Numbered from the stretch's first letter, positions 21,403-33,170 are shown. The stretch is 64,000 nucleotides of DNA from Streptomyces sp. CNQ-509 (GCF_001011035.1 NZ_CP011492.1:4695001-4759000), one strand, 5' to 3'. The notes: generated by a model not told the origin, from the sequence alone. Made by a program: numbers and translations.

Positions 21403-22338
21403 ATGTCCTGCCCGGAGCTGCCCCGGACCGCGTCCGGCGAGGTGCTGGTGATCTGCACGTACTACGACAAGGGCGAGCCCTGCTGGGGCGGGCTGGGCGA
21501 CCGGACCGGGGACGGCGCCGCGACCGTCCCTGACGGCGGCGGCCCGGTGCGGCTGCGCCGCGTCGCCGACGCCGGCTGGGACGGCCTGCGCGGCGGGAAC
21601 GTGCCCGCGCTCCTCCCGGGCGGCGGATCCGACGCGCCCGTCGCCGTCCTGGTGGACTGCGCCGCGGTGTACGGCGGCGAGCCGCTGCTGGTGGACGTGG
21701 CGGCGATACCCGGGCGCGGGGCCCGGATAGCGGCGGACCGGCTCGGGGAGATCCTGGGCGCGCTGCTCGACGGGACGCTCGTGTTCGACGATCTCGTCCG
21801 CGTGATGGACGGGCAGGGCACCTACCAGGGCGATGCCGGGCGTCCGGCCTTCCCCGCGCCGACGACCCCGCCACCCCGGTCCTTCCCGGCCCTGCCCGCC
21901 ACCGACGGCGCCCTGCTGGTCCGCACCTCTTTCGAGGACGACGAGGGCTGGCGCGCCCTGCTGGCCGAGCTTGGCGGGACCGACGAGGAGGGGTGGGTCG
22001 GTGCGGATATTGACCCGGACGACATCGACGTGGACGAGTACCCGCTGACGGCGCTGGTCGTGGACGACCCCGCCTACGCGGGCCTGCCGCCCGGCGCGGT
22101 CCCGGCACTGGTCCCGCCCGGGGGGCACGCCGTGGTGGTCGCGCTCGCCGACGCCGGCACCTTCGCCGGGGCGGACCGGCCGCTGGTCGCCGTCGACCTC
22201 GACGACGTCCCGGGCCACATCGCCGTCCTGCCGTGGCGCGAAGCGGGCTCCATGGTCTGCAACCTGGAGATCGCCAACATGGACTTCTCCGACTACGTCG
22301 CCGTGGAGGGCGTGAAGCCGTGGTGGGAGGACGCGTAG
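21403..22338 (+). CDS. DUF6924-like protein of unknown function
   Basis: A 311-aa acidic cytosolic protein starting ATG 21403 behind AAAGGGAAG. The second half opens with LPATDGALLVRTSFEDDEGW, which resembles DUF6924, and runs through IDPDDIDVDEYPL to a Trp-rich end (KPWWEDA). The first half also begins with LPRTASGEVLVICTYYDKGE, a plausible second copy of the same fold, so the protein may be an internal duplication. Function unknown; membership was judged by eye. It ends 25 nt before the inverted-repeat element at 22363. Confidence 0.6.
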   Translation: MSCPELPRTASGEVLVICTYYDKGEPCWGGLGDRTGDGAATVPDGGGPVRLRRVADAGWDGLRGGNVPALLPGGGSDAPVAVLVDCAAVYGGEPLLVDVAAIPGRGARIAADRLGEILGALLDGTLVFDDLVRVMDGQGTYQGDAGRPAFPAPTTPPPRSFPALPATDGALLVRTSFEDDEGWRALLAELGGTDEEGWVGADIDPDDIDVDEYPLTALVVDDPAYAGLPPGAVPALVPPGGHAVVVALADAGTFAGADRPLVAVDLDDVPGHIAVLPWREAGSMVCNLEIANMDFSDYVAVEGVKPWWEDA

Positions 22339-22362
22339 GCGCGACCGGCGGGCGCGGGCGCC

Positions 22363-22611
22363 AGGGTCTGTCCTCACTCTCGCGTCGTTCGCCCGTAGGG
22401 GGGCGGCGCAGGGGGCACCGCCCACGCCCCCCCCGGGCGTAGGGGGAGTCTGGTGCGTGCGATCGCAAGGCGGAGGGCCGACCGCATAGGGGGCCTCTTC
22501 GGTCGATCCCGACAACGTGGCGAGCGTGCGTGCCGGGCTCCTCCCCCACAGCGCGCTGCGCGCACGTGGGCGGTACCCCCAGCCGCAGACGGGAGAGTGA
22601 AGACAGACCCT
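22363..22611. mobile_element. MITE-like element, 249 bp, terminal inverted repeats
   Basis: Ends are AGGGTCTGTCCTCACTCTC (22363-22381) and GAGAGTGAAGACAGACCCT (22593-22611), 18 of 19 matching as inverted repeats. The inside has no open frame of note and is rich in G-runs and short palindromes, with no transposase, as in miniature inverted-repeat elements mobilised in trans. No exact target duplication is visible (CCAG to the left, CTAG to the right). The right end overlaps the stop codon of the adjacent hydrolase gene. Confidence 0.75.
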
Positions 22612-23443
22612 AGGACTGCTCGGTGAGGAACGTCTGCAGGACGGCGGTCAGTTCGGCCGGGGCGTCTTCCTGGACCAGGTGGCCCGCGCCCTCGAACAGT
22701 TCAAGACCGGCGTGCGGGACGAGGGCGTGCAGTTCGTGCGCCTTGGCGACGGGGATCCAGGTGTCGTCCGTGCCCCAGCAGATGAGCGCGGGCAGGTCGA
22801 TCTCGCCGTAGCGGGGCTGGATCTCGTCGGTATAGCGCTGGTCGGCCTGGGCGATCTGGCGGTAGAAGGCCGGGCGGCCGGCGTCGTCGGTCCAGGGTGC
22901 GACGAGGGCGTCGAGGACCACCGGGTGGAGGCCGGGGCCGCCGGTGGTGGTGATGTACTCGCGGACCAGCGCGGTGTGCAGTGCCGCCGGGAGCTGCTCG
23001 AAGACGGGGGCGTTGTCCCGTACGAGACGGAAGAACGGCGAGCCCCAGGGGGCGAGCGCGACGGGGTCGACGAGGGCCAGCGCGCGGTACGTGGCGCCGT
23101 GCAGCAGGTGCGCGCGCAGCGCGACGGCGCCGCCGAAGTCGTGCGCGACGACCAGCGGCTCGTCCAACCGCCAATGATCAAGCAGTTGGACGAAGATCCG
23201 CCCCTGCGCGTCGAGCGAGACGTCCTGTCCGGCGCGCTTCTCCGACTGCCCGTACCCGGGCATGTCCCAGACGTACACCTCGCGCCCCCGCGCCAGCGCC
23301 CGCGCGACGGCCCGCCAGGTGTACGACGACCACGGCGTCCCGTGCAACAACACCACCGGCCGCCCCCCGGCAGCACCGAGCCGGTCCCAGCGGACCTCCC
23401 CGGCGGCGCTGGGGAAGGTCCGCGTCAACTGCCAGTCGCTCAT
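22610..23443 (-). CDS. alpha/beta hydrolase (haloalkane dehalogenase/epoxide hydrolase-like)
   Basis: A 277-aa alpha/beta-fold enzyme. The oxyanion HGTPWSSYTW is near residue 35, the nucleophile elbow reads VVAHDFGGAVALR so the nucleophile is Asp rather than Ser, typical of haloalkane dehalogenases and epoxide hydrolases, and the late His is in GAGHLVQEDAP with an acid in CWGTDDTWIP. No signal peptide. ATG 23443 starts MSDWQL. Its TAG stop is partly formed by the last bases of the MITE-like element, so the original C-terminus may have differed. The substrate is unknown. Confidence 0.85.
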   Translation of the reverse strand: MSDWQLTRTFPSAAGEVRWDRLGAAGGRPVVLLHGTPWSSYTWRAVARALARGREVYVWDMPGYGQSEKRAGQDVSLDAQGRIFVQLLDHWRLDEPLVVAHDFGGAVALRAHLLHGATYRALALVDPVALAPWGSPFFRLVRDNAPVFEQLPAALHTALVREYITTTGGPGLHPVVLDALVAPWTDDAGRPAFYRQIAQADQRYTDEIQPRYGEIDLPALICWGTDDTWIPVAKAHELHALVPHAGLELFEGAGHLVQEDAPAELTAVLQTFLTEQS

Positions 23444-23480
23444 GACGAGCACCCTACGGGAGCCGCCCGCGACCGGTCGG

Positions 23481-25262
23481 TCAGAGGCGCTCCGGCGTGC
23501 GGATGCCCAGGAGGGACATGCCGGTGTTGAGGGTCCGGGCCGTCAGGTCGCTGAGGAAGAGGCGGTTCTCCACCTGCGCGGGGGTGTCCGCCTTCAGGAC
23601 CGGGCAGTGCTCGTAGAACGTCGTGAAGAGCGACGCGAGTTGGTAGAGGTACGCCGCGATCTTGTGCGGCGCGTGCTCCTCCGCCGCCTCCGCGACCACC
23701 GCGGCGAAGCCGTCCACGTGCAGGCCCAGCGCCCGCTCCGCCGGTTCGAGCGCCAGCTCCGGGTGGGCCGCCGGGTGCGCGGTGTCGCCGGCGCGCCGGA
23801 GGATGGAGCGGATCCGGGCGTACGCGTACTGGAGGTAGACCGAGGTGTCGCCGTGCAGGGACACCATCTGGTCCAGGTCGAACTTGTAGTCCCGGGCCGC
23901 GGACGTGGACAGGTCGGCGTACTTGACCGCGCCGATGCCCACCTGCGCGCCGCGCTCGGCGATCTCCGCCTCCGTCAGCGGCGGCACCGCCTTGTCGGCC
24001 TTCTCCCGGACCACCGACGACGCCCGGTCGATCGCCTCGTCGAGCAGATCCTCCAGCCGTACGGTCGTGCCCGCCCGGGTCTTGAACGGCTTGCCGTCCT
24101 TGCCCAGGACCGTGCCGAACGCGAGCTGCGTCGCCGTCACGTCGCCGTCGAGCCAGCCCATCCGGCGGGCCGTCTCGAAGACCATCCGGAAGTGCAGCGA
24201 CTGCCGGTGGTCCACGACGTAGAGCAGGGTCTGCGCCTTGAGGTTGAACACCCGGTCGCGGATGGCGGACAGGTCGGTGGCCGCGTACCCGTAGCCGCCG
24301 TCGGACTTGCGGACGATCAGCGGGACCGGCTGGCCGTCCTGGCCCTTGATGTCGTCGAAGAAGACGCACAGCGCGCCCTCGGAGTCGACCGCGACGCCCG
24401 CGTCCGCGAGCAGCTCGCAGGTCTCGTCCAGCATGTCGTTGTAGCCGGACTCGCCGACGATGTCGGCGTCCCTGACCTCCATGTCGAGCTTGTCGAAGAC
24501 GGAGAAGAAGTAGAGCTTCGACTCGTCCACGAACCGCTGCCACAGCGCCCGCGTCTCCGGGTCGCCCGACTGCAGCGCGACGACCCGGCGCCTGGCCCGC
24601 TCCTTGAAGGCGTCGTCGGCGTCGAAGACGGCGCGGGCGGCCTTGTAGAGCCTGTTGAGGTTCGAGGCGGCCTCTTCGCCGGAGACGGCGGCGCCGTCGG
24701 CGCCGCCGTGGTCCAGCTCGTGCGGGTGCTCGTCCAGGTACTGGATGAGCATGCCGAACTGCGTGCCCCAGTCGCCGATGTGGTGCCGCCTGACCACCGT
24801 TTCGCCGGTGAACTCCAGCACCCGCACGAGCGAGTCGCCGATGACCGCCGAGCGCAGGTGCCCGACGTGCATCTCCTTCGCCACGTTCGGCTGGGCGTAG
24901 TCGATGACGGTCGTGCCGGGGGCGTCCGCGTACGGCACGCCGAGGCGGTCGTCCGCGGCGCGGGCGGCGAGGTTCGATGTGATCGCCGCGTCCGTCACCG
25001 CGATGTTGAGGAAGCCGGGCCCGGAGACCTCGACGTCCGCGAGCACGTCGCCCGCGTCGACCCGCTCGGCGACCTGGCCCGCCAGCTCCCGCGGGTTGGT
25101 CTTCAGCCGCTTGGCCAGCGCCAGCATCCCGTTGGCCTGGAAGTCCGCCCTGTCGCTGCGTCGCAGCAGGGGGTCAGCGTCCGCCTCCTGCGGCAGTGCT
25201 GCCGCAAGGGCGTCCGCGACGCGCTGCCGGACCTGGGTGGCGAGGGACGGGACTGAGGCCAT
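23481..25262 (-). CDS. argS: arginyl-tRNA synthetase
   Basis: A 593-aa class I synthetase that charges tRNA(Arg). The N-terminal Add-1-like domain is followed by the HIGH motif as HVGH (132-135) in [13 protein letters not shown]. The KMSKS equivalent reads [12 protein letters not shown], the degenerate form common in ArgRS, and the C-terminal DALR domain ends LRTPERL-like ([10 protein letters not shown]). ATG 25262 lies 130 nt from the divergent lysS, with a purine-rich site AGAAGGAAG. Length is normal (E. coli ArgRS 577 aa). Confidence 0.97.
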   Translation of the reverse strand: MASVPSLATQVRQRVADALAAALPQEADADPLLRRSDRADFQANGMLALAKRLKTNPRELAGQVAERVDAGDVLADVEVSGPGFLNIAVTDAAITSNLAARAADDRLGVPYADAPGTTVIDYAQPNVAKEMHVGHLRSAVIGDSLVRVLEFTGETVVRRHHIGDWGTQFGMLIQYLDEHPHELDHGGADGAAVSGEEAASNLNRLYKAARAVFDADDAFKERARRRVVALQSGDPETRALWQRFVDESKLYFFSVFDKLDMEVRDADIVGESGYNDMLDETCELLADAGVAVDSEGALCVFFDDIKGQDGQPVPLIVRKSDGGYGYAATDLSAIRDRVFNLKAQTLLYVVDHRQSLHFRMVFETARRMGWLDGDVTATQLAFGTVLGKDGKPFKTRAGTTVRLEDLLDEAIDRASSVVREKADKAVPPLTEAEIAERGAQVGIGAVKYADLSTSAARDYKFDLDQMVSLHGDTSVYLQYAYARIRSILRRAGDTAHPAAHPELALEPAERALGLHVDGFAAVVAEAAEEHAPHKIAAYLYQLASLFTTFYEHCPVLKADTPAQVENRLFLSDLTARTLNTGMSLLGIRTPERL

Positions 25263-25392
25263 GTTCGTGATCGCCGCTTCCTTCTTGGAGGTGGGACGGG
25301 CCCTCAGTATCCCATGCAGGGCAAGGCGATTTTGTTTGGGAGAATGGGTCCCGCAAGCGCTGCAGAGACGCGCGAGAGAGGAAGTCAGGACT

Positions 25393-27114
25393 GTGGGTGC
25401 CACCACCGAGGCCGCCGACTGGGTCTCCCGTTTCGCCGACGAGGTCATCGCCGAGGCGGAGCGCCGAGCCCCCGGCAAACCGGTGGTCTGCGCCTCCGGC
25501 CTGTCCCCTTCGGGCCCGATCCACCTGGGCAACCTGCGCGAGGTGATGACCCCGCACCTGGTGGCGGACGAGATCCGCCGCCGCGGCGTCCCCTGCGAGC
25601 ACCTGATCTCCTGGGACGACTACGACCGCTTCCGCAAGGTGCCCGTCGGCGTCGAGGGCGTCGACGAGTCCTGGGCGGAGCACATCGGCAAGCCGCTGAC
25701 CTCCGTGCCCCCGCCCGCGGGCAGCCCGCACGCGAGCTGGGCCGCGCACTTCAAGGCGGCCATGGAGGGCGCGCTCGCCGAGATGGGCGTGACGTACCGC
25801 GGCATCAGCCAGACGGAGATGTACAGGGCGGGTGCGTACCGCGAGCAGATCCTCTTCGCGATGCGGCACCGCGCCGAGATCGACGCGGTGCTCGCCGAGT
25901 TCCGCACGAAGCCGAAGCAGCAGAAGAAGCAGCAGCAGAAGCCGGTGGACGAGGCGGAGCTGGCCGCGGCCGAAGGCTCCGGCGCCGCCGACGAGGACGA
26001 CGGCCTGACGGCCGGCGGCGCGTACTACCCGTACAAGCCGTACTGCGGGGTCTGCGGGCGCGACCTGACGACGGTCACCGCGTACGACGACGAGACCACC
26101 GAGCTGACGTACACCTGCGCCTGCGGGCACGGCGAGACCGTGCGGCTCGCCGAGTTCGACCGCGGCAAGCTCGTGTGGAAGGTCGACTGGCCGATGCGCT
26201 GGGCATACGAGGGCGTGGTCTTCGAGCCCTCCGGCGTCGACCACCACTCGCCCGGCTCCTCGTGGAACGTCGGCGGCAAGCTCGTCGGGATCTTCGGCTG
26301 GGAGCGGCCGATCGGCCCGATGTACGCGTTCGTCGGCATCAGCGGCATGGCGAAGATGTCGTCGTCGAAGGGCGGGGTGCCGACGCCCGCCGAGGCGCTG
26401 GAGATCATGGAGCCGATGCTGCTGCGCTGGCTGTACGCGCGCCGCCGGCCGAACCAGTCGTTCAAAGTCGCCTTCGACCAGGAGATCCAGCGGACGTACG
26501 ACGAGTGGGACGCCCTCGTCCGCAAGGTCGGCGCGGGCACGGCGCAGCCGGGCGACGTCGCGGCGTACGAGCGCGCCGCGGGCACCGCCGGCGGGCTGCT
26601 GCCGGCGACGCCGCGCCCGCTGCCGTACCGCATGCTCGCCTCCGTGACCGACGTGACCGCGGGCGACGACGAGCAGACGCTGCGGATCCTCGCCGACGTC
26701 GATCCGGAGCACCCGCTGACGTCGCTGGCCGACGCGCGGCCGCGGCTGGACAAGGCGGAGCGCTGGATCACCACGCAGGTCCCGGCCGACCAGCGCACCC
26801 AGGTACGCAAGGACGCGGACGCGGAACTGCTGGCGTCGCTGGGCGACAGCGAGCGCGAGCTGCTGCGGCTGCTGCTCGCCGGTCTCGATGAGCACTGGTC
26901 TCTGGACGGGCTGACGACGCTGCTGTACGGGGTGCCGAAGCTGCGCGCCGGGCTGCCCGCGGACGCGAAGCCGACGCCGGAGCTGAAGGCTGAGCAGCGG
27001 GCGTTCTTCGCGCTGCTGTACCGGCTGCTGGTGGGCCGCGACACCGGGCCGCGGCTGCCGACGCTGCTGCTGGCGGTCGGGCAGGAGCGGGTGCGGGAGC
27101 TGCTGGGCGGCTGA
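25393..27114 (+). CDS. lysS: class I lysyl-tRNA synthetase
   Basis: A 573-aa class I LysRS that charges tRNA(Lys). The HIGH motif reads HLGN (44-47) in [12 protein letters not shown] and KMSKS reads AKMSSSKGG. Residues about 155-195 hold a charged low-complexity insertion ([20 protein letters not shown]) and a zinc-ribbon-like CGVCGRD...TCACGHG follows. Streptomycetes often carry a class I enzyme in addition to a class II enzyme or LysX-type protein; no class II gene is in this window. GTG 25393 is chosen after GAGGAAGT; the downstream helical domain is complete. Confidence 0.95.
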   Translation: MGATTEAADWVSRFADEVIAEAERRAPGKPVVCASGLSPSGPIHLGNLREVMTPHLVADEIRRRGVPCEHLISWDDYDRFRKVPVGVEGVDESWAEHIGKPLTSVPPPAGSPHASWAAHFKAAMEGALAEMGVTYRGISQTEMYRAGAYREQILFAMRHRAEIDAVLAEFRTKPKQQKKQQQKPVDEAELAAAEGSGAADEDDGLTAGGAYYPYKPYCGVCGRDLTTVTAYDDETTELTYTCACGHGETVRLAEFDRGKLVWKVDWPMRWAYEGVVFEPSGVDHHSPGSSWNVGGKLVGIFGWERPIGPMYAFVGISGMAKMSSSKGGVPTPAEALEIMEPMLLRWLYARRRPNQSFKVAFDQEIQRTYDEWDALVRKVGAGTAQPGDVAAYERAAGTAGGLLPATPRPLPYRMLASVTDVTAGDDEQTLRILADVDPEHPLTSLADARPRLDKAERWITTQVPADQRTQVRKDADAELLASLGDSERELLRLLLAGLDEHWSLDGLTTLLYGVPKLRAGLPADAKPTPELKAEQRAFFALLYRLLVGRDTGPRLPTLLLAVGQERVRELLGG

Positions 27115-27142
27115 AGCCGCGGGGCGGGGCGCCGCCGGCCGG

Positions 27143-28510
<1,368 letters not shown>

Positions 28511-28610
28511 GCGCCGTTCCCTCTCCGCTGGCGATCACCGGCCGCTCCGGGCCCGGCCCGGAGCCACGCTAGCCTCGCACGGCTGTACGGGCTTGCGTAT
28601 GCAGGTTCGC

Positions 28611-29294
28611 TCACTTCACCGCGGCCAGGGCCTCCTTGGTCGCCTTCTCGGCGTCCTTCAGCAGGTCGGCGGCCTTGGGCTGATCCGTGCCCTGGAAACC
28701 GGCGCCGTGGTAGTTCACGGTGACGACGACGTTCTCCCGCAGCGAGACGACCGTCTGCTTGCGGTAGTCCTGCTTGTCCTCCGTCGTCTCGTACGTGAAC
28801 GCCGCGGCCTTCTGGCCCAGGCCCGAAGGGGCGGAGGTCTTCATGCCCTTGGCGCCCTCGGCCGCCTCGGCGGCCCTGGCCTGCTTGGCGTAGTACTCCG
28901 CGGCGCGGTCGGCGCCGCTGCCGACGGCGGGGTCGGAGTCGTAGCGCTGATAGGAGACGTCGAGCCAGCGCCACTGGTAGCCGTCGAGGCCGTCCCAGGA
29001 GCAACTGCTGCGCTGGGAGGTGTCGGCGGACTTACCGGCCTCGCCGGCCGTGCTCTTCGCCCCCGGCACCAGGTCCTTGATGCTGTCCTTCGCGAGCGCA
29101 TCACAGGGGTCGGGCAGCTTGGCGAACTTCGCCGGCTCGATCTGCGGCTCGCTGCTCTCCGAAGACGGTGCGGCGCTGCTCGGCTTGCCGCTGTCGCCGC
29201 CGTCGTCGCCGGAGGAGCAGCCGGCGGTGACGAGTATCACGGGCACGGCCGCAGCGGCCAGGGCTCGGGGGATGCGGGTCGTAGAGCGGTGCAT
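28611..29294 (-). CDS. DUF3558-family lipoprotein
   Basis: A 227-aa surface lipoprotein. It has a signal peptide MHRSTTRIPRALAAAAVPVI and a lipobox VTAGC, then a Ser/Gly/Asp-rich linker and a domain with the LPDPCDAL and CSWDGLDGYQWRWLDVSY landmarks of DUF3558. ATG 29294 is preceded by GAAGGAC. The paired Cys residues after the linker probably form a disulphide. DUF3558 proteins are common small actinomycete surface lipoproteins of unknown role. It lies next to another of the same family on the same strand. Confidence 0.85.
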   Translation of the reverse strand: MHRSTTRIPRALAAAAVPVILVTAGCSSGDDGGDSGKPSSAAPSSESSEPQIEPAKFAKLPDPCDALAKDSIKDLVPGAKSTAGEAGKSADTSQRSSCSWDGLDGYQWRWLDVSYQRYDSDPAVGSGADRAAEYYAKQARAAEAAEGAKGMKTSAPSGLGQKAAAFTYETTEDKQDYRKQTVVSLRENVVVTVNYHGAGFQGTDQPKAADLLKDAEKATKEALAAVK

Positions 29295-29429
29295 GGGTCC
29301 TTCATCACTCGGTCGTCGGGCGGCGCGTGGTGGGGGCACGACGCCCTGGGCCAGGCGCCTCGCGTGCGCCGGCTTGCGAGCGTACCCGCAGGCGCCGACG
29401 GCGTACGGGCGATACGGGCGGCCGGGACG

Positions 29430-30386
29430 TCAGTCCGCGAGCCGGTCGGCGAGCCGGTCGGCCACCTGCTGGGTGCGCTGTTGCAGCTCAGCGCTGTCCG
29501 GCGGCTCGGCGCCCGCGGTGTGCCACTGGTCGTACGTGACGGTCACCACGACGTTGGACGTGCGGAACACCACTGTCACCTGGCGCTGCACCCCGGAGGA
29601 GGCGTCGGCGGTCTTGTCGTCGAGGAACGACTCGTCGCCGATGTCGTCGAGGAGGCGGGGGGCGATGGTCTCGGAGGGGCTGGAGCCGTCGCCGGGGGAG
29701 TCCGTGCCGGAGCCGGTGCTGCCGTCGGTGCTGCCGTGCGTGCTGTCGTCGGTGTTCTCGCCCGCGCCGCCCTCGGAGTCCTCGCCGCCCGCCTCGCCGC
29801 TGCTCCCGCCCGACCCGGGCTCGTCGCTCGCGCCGGCGTCCCCGTCCTCGCCGCCGCCGGGCGGGCCGCTCTCGCCCGTGGCCGGGACGCCGCCCGAGGC
29901 GCTGCCGGTCTCCGCCTTGTCGGGCAGGTCGGGCCGGCCGCTGCTCACGTCGACGTCGTGCTCCTCGGCCCGCTCCGCGTAGATCTGGGCGGCCTGCTGG
30001 TCGTCGCTGACCTCGTCGTCGTACGAGACGATCCGCTCGAACTGCAACTCCAGCTTGTGCCCGCCCTCCGTGGTCTCCCGCTCCCAGCGGCAGCCCACCT
30101 GCCGGTCGGCGTCATACGTCAGGTCCGGCTCCCCGGCGAGGGCCTCCTCGGCCTCCTCGTCCGCCGGCCCCGGCAGCAGGTCCTCCAGCGTCCCGGCGTT
30201 CAGCGCCGTGCACGGCTCGGGCAGCGAGCTGTACTTCCCCGACGGCACCGGAACGGAAGCGGCGCCGGCCCCGCCTGTCTGGCTGTCGACCGCGCCGCTG
30301 CCCTGGTCGGACCCGGTGCAGCCGGCCAGCGCGACCGCGAGCACGGCGGCCGTCGCGGCAGCCTGCGCGAGTGCCCTTCGCTGCAC
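29430..30386 (-). CDS. DUF3558-family lipoprotein with long acidic linker
   Basis: A 318-aa lipoprotein paralogous to the neighbour at 28611. VQRRALAQAAATAAVLAVAL leads to lipobox ALAGC; LPEPCTALNAGTLEDLLPG and CRWERETTEGGHKLELQF are the family landmarks. A roughly 110-residue Ser/Gly/Asp/Glu/Thr-rich insertion (GGEDGDAGASDEPGSGGSSG) lies inside the domain, which may be a surface-exposed flexible loop. GTG 30386 has AAGGAGCC eight bases upstream; an ATG at 30416 would add ten residues. Tandem arrangement implies duplication, and the pair could be one transcript with the DUF2637 gene. Confidence 0.8.
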   Translation of the reverse strand: MQRRALAQAAATAAVLAVALAGCTGSDQGSGAVDSQTGGAGAASVPVPSGKYSSLPEPCTALNAGTLEDLLPGPADEEAEEALAGEPDLTYDADRQVGCRWERETTEGGHKLELQFERIVSYDDEVSDDQQAAQIYAERAEEHDVDVSSGRPDLPDKAETGSASGGVPATGESGPPGGGEDGDAGASDEPGSGGSSGEAGGEDSEGGAGENTDDSTHGSTDGSTGSGTDSPGDGSSPSETIAPRLLDDIGDESFLDDKTADASSGVQRQVTVVFRTSNVVVTVTYDQWHTAGAEPPDSAELQQRTQQVADRLADRLAD

Positions 30387-30553
30387 GGGAGAAGGCTCCT
30401 TCCGACTCCAGGACATGGTGCCGTCCGCAGGTGGCGGACGACCACCATGTTTATCGCACGTCCTGCTGGTTCGTCCGGTCGGGTGTCCGCGGTAAGGCGG
30501 TTGACCCGCTTATCTTGTCGCATGGGCGCGGGAGGCGGGCATATCGCGCGTCA

Positions 30554-31162
30554 TCACGCGCTGCGGGGCGGGATGTTCCAGCCGAGAAGTACCGGTCTGT
30601 CGTGTTCCGTACCGAGGACCGACAGCGTGGCGGTCTCCAGCCGGTACAGCGCGCCCGCGGCCGGGTGCTGGCCCAGCCGGCGGGCGGTGAGGACGCGCAG
30701 GACGTGCCCGTGGGCGACGAGCAGCACGTCGCCGTCCGTCTCCTGCCGCGCCGCGTCGGCGACGGCCAGCACCTCGTCGCAGCGGCTCCCGACGGCCGCC
30801 AGCGTCTCCCCGGGGTGGCCGGGGCCGCCCGCGGGCACCCCGTCGTGCCACAGGTCCCAGCCGGGGCGCTCCGCCCGGATCTCCGGGGTGGTCAGGCCCT
30901 CGTAGCCGCCGTAGTCCCACTCCTGCAGCCGCGGCTCCAGCACCGCGCCGCGGCGGCCGGGCAGCGCCAGCTCCGCCGTGCGCACCGCGCGGCGGAGCGG
31001 GCTGCACAGCACCGTGGCGATGCGCCGCCCGGCGAGCAGCGGGGCCAGCGCGCGGGCCTGGTCCTCGCCCACGTCGGTCAGCGGCAGATCCGTACGGCCC
31101 GTGTGGCGGCCGTCGCGGCTCCACTCGGTCTGGCCGTGCCGTACGAGCAGCAGGTCACCCAT
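30554..31162 (-). CDS. histidine phosphatase family protein
   Basis: A 202-aa phosphoglycerate mutase-like phosphatase with the catalytic LLLVRHGQTEWS (Arg8-His9-Gly10), CSPLRRAVRTAELAL, and second histidine in LLVAHGHVLRVL. It is likely to act on a small phosphomonoester in the cytosol; the substrate is unknown. ATG 31162 lies 8 bp inside the end of the GH15 gene, so translation is coupled and the pair may work in the same carbohydrate pathway, for example sugar-phosphate dephosphorylation, which is inference. Confidence 0.88.
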   Translation of the reverse strand: MGDLLLVRHGQTEWSRDGRHTGRTDLPLTDVGEDQARALAPLLAGRRIATVLCSPLRRAVRTAELALPGRRGAVLEPRLQEWDYGGYEGLTTPEIRAERPGWDLWHDGVPAGGPGHPGETLAAVGSRCDEVLAVADAARQETDGDVLLVAHGHVLRVLTARRLGQHPAAGALYRLETATLSVLGTEHDRPVLLGWNIPPRSA

Positions 31163-33074
31163 GGGCGGCCGTGCCTCCTTCTCTCTCCGCGGCGTCCAGC
31201 GCCTCGTCCAGGGTCAGTGCGGCCACGATGAGCGCGAGATGGGTGAACGCCTGCGGGAAGTTGCCGAGTTGTTCACCGGTGGGGCCGATCTCCTCGGCGA
31301 ACAGGCCGACGTGGTTGGCGTACGTGAGCATTTTGTCGAACGCGTAGCGCGCCCGGTCCACGTGCCCCGCGCCGGCGAGTGCCGACACGTACAGGAAGCT
31401 GCACAGCGAGAACGTGCCCTCGCTGCCCCGCAGCCCGTCGGGGGCGGCGGACGGGTCGTACCGGTGTACGAGGCTGTCGGTGACCAGCTCCGCCTCCATC
31501 GCCCGCAGCGTCGACAGCCAGCGCGGCTCGGCCGGCGCGACGAAGCCGACCAGCGGCATGAGCAGCAGCGAGGCGTCGAGCACGTCGGAGCCGTAGTGCT
31601 GGACGAACGCCTGCCGCCGCGGGCTGTAGCCGTGCTCCATCACCTGCTCGAAGACGGCGTCGCGCGCGGCCGTCCAGCGGGCGACGTCGGCGGGGCGGGA
31701 GAGTTCCGTGGCCATGCGGAGGCCGCGTTCGAACGCGACCCAGCACATCAGCCGGCTGTAGGTGAAGTCCTGGGGGCCGCCGCGGGTCTCCCAGATGCCC
31801 TCGTCGGGGCGGTCCCAGTGGTCGGTGAGCCAGTCGAGGAGGGCGGCGAGGCAGCGCCAGGCGTCGTAGCCGGCGGGGCCTGCGGTGCGGCTGGCCTGGG
31901 CGAGGGCGTAGACGGCCTCGCCGTAGATGTCGAGCTGGAGCTGTCCGGCGGCGGCGTTGCCGGCGCGCACGGGGGCGGAGCGGCGGTAGCCCTCCCAGTG
32001 CGGCAGGATCTCCTCGGGCAGGCGGGGGTCGCCGTCGACGCGGTACATGACCTGGAGCGGCTCGCCCGTGACGGTGCCGCGGGGGGTGCCGCCCGCGCCG
32101 TCCGCGGCCGCCCCGGTACCGGTGGCCGAGCGGGCGGCGTGGGCGGCGCCGAGGAGTTCGCCGAGCCAGCGCCGGTAGGCGTCCGCCTCGGCGGCGTAGC
32201 CGAGGTCGAGGAGGGCGCCTACGGAGAGGGAGGCGTCGCGGATCCAGGTGTAGCGGTAGTCCCAGTTCCGCTCGCCGCCGACCTGCTCCGGCAGCCCCAT
32301 GGTGGCGGCGGCCACGGGGGCGCCGGTCGGGGCGTACGTCAGCAGCTTCAGCGTGATCGCGGAGCGGGTGACCACCTCGCGCCAGCGGCCCCGGTAGGTG
32401 CAGCGCGCGGTCCAGCGGTGCCAGTAGGCCCGCACCTTGCTCAGCTCCCGGTGCACGTCCCGCTCGTACGCGGGCGGGGGCGGGTCCGCGCCGGGGGCGC
32501 ACACGGTGAACACCGCCGCCGCGGTGCGGCCCTGGGCCAGCTCCAGCACGGCCCGCACGTCGTCGCCCTCGCGGGTCAGGTCGCCGGCCGGGCCGAGGAG
32601 CTGGAGGTGTCCTTCGGCGGTGGCGGAGCGGAACCGGGCGGTGCGTCCGTCGAGTTCGAGCCGGTGCGGGTCGCGGCCGTAGTCGAAGCGGGGACTGCAG
32701 TCGAGCGTGAAGCGCATCGGGCCGCGCAGTGCCCGTACGAGCCGGATCACCCGGTGGGTGTCCGTGGGCCGCTCCGGATGGTCCACCGGCATGAAGTCCA
32801 GCACCTCGCCGATGCCCCCGGTGGAGAGGAAGCGGGTGACGAGGACGGCGGTGCCGGGCAGGTAGATCTGGCGGGGGACGGCGTCGGGGGCGTCGGCGGT
32901 GAGCGCGAAGCGCCCGCCGCGCCCGGCGTCGAGGAGCGCGCCGAAGACGCTGGGGGAGTCGAAGCGCGGCGCGCACAGCCAGTCGACCACGCCCTCGGCG
33001 GAGACCAGGGCGACGGTCTGCAGGTCTCCGATGATGCCGTGGTCCGCGATCGGCGGGTACGGGCCCGGGGTCAC
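31155..33074 (-). CDS. glycoside hydrolase family 15 protein (trehalase/glucoamylase type)
   Basis: A 639-aa enzyme. An N-terminal beta-sandwich (IADHGIIGDLQTVALVSAEG) is followed by an (alpha/alpha)6 barrel with the family segments GERNWDYRYTWIRDAS, GLGYAAEA-like region, and the late EEIGPTGEQLGNFPQAFTH. The two catalytic glutamates are expected in EEIGP and in the WETRGGPQDFTYSRLMCW area. Mycobacterial members are alpha,alpha-trehalases with phosphate dependence. No signal peptide, so cytosolic. GTG 33074 starts VTPGPYPPIADHG. An inserted Gly/Ala-rich loop lies near residues 315-335. Confidence 0.87.
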   Translation of the reverse strand: MTPGPYPPIADHGIIGDLQTVALVSAEGVVDWLCAPRFDSPSVFGALLDAGRGGRFALTADAPDAVPRQIYLPGTAVLVTRFLSTGGIGEVLDFMPVDHPERPTDTHRVIRLVRALRGPMRFTLDCSPRFDYGRDPHRLELDGRTARFRSATAEGHLQLLGPAGDLTREGDDVRAVLELAQGRTAAAVFTVCAPGADPPPPAYERDVHRELSKVRAYWHRWTARCTYRGRWREVVTRSAITLKLLTYAPTGAPVAAATMGLPEQVGGERNWDYRYTWIRDASLSVGALLDLGYAAEADAYRRWLGELLGAAHAARSATGTGAAADGAGGTPRGTVTGEPLQVMYRVDGDPRLPEEILPHWEGYRRSAPVRAGNAAAGQLQLDIYGEAVYALAQASRTAGPAGYDAWRCLAALLDWLTDHWDRPDEGIWETRGGPQDFTYSRLMCWVAFERGLRMATELSRPADVARWTAARDAVFEQVMEHGYSPRRQAFVQHYGSDVLDASLLLMPLVGFVAPAEPRWLSTLRAMEAELVTDSLVHRYDPSAAPDGLRGSEGTFSLCSFLYVSALAGAGHVDRARYAFDKMLTYANHVGLFAEEIGPTGEQLGNFPQAFTHLALIVAALTLDEALDAAEREGGTAAHG

Positions 33075-33170
33075 GCGGGCACTCCCTTCCCTGGCGGCGG
33101 CGATACGTCGACTCTCCCGCCCCGCGCGCGCGACGGCTGCCGCGGCGCGGCCATTCGGGTGCCGGGACGG

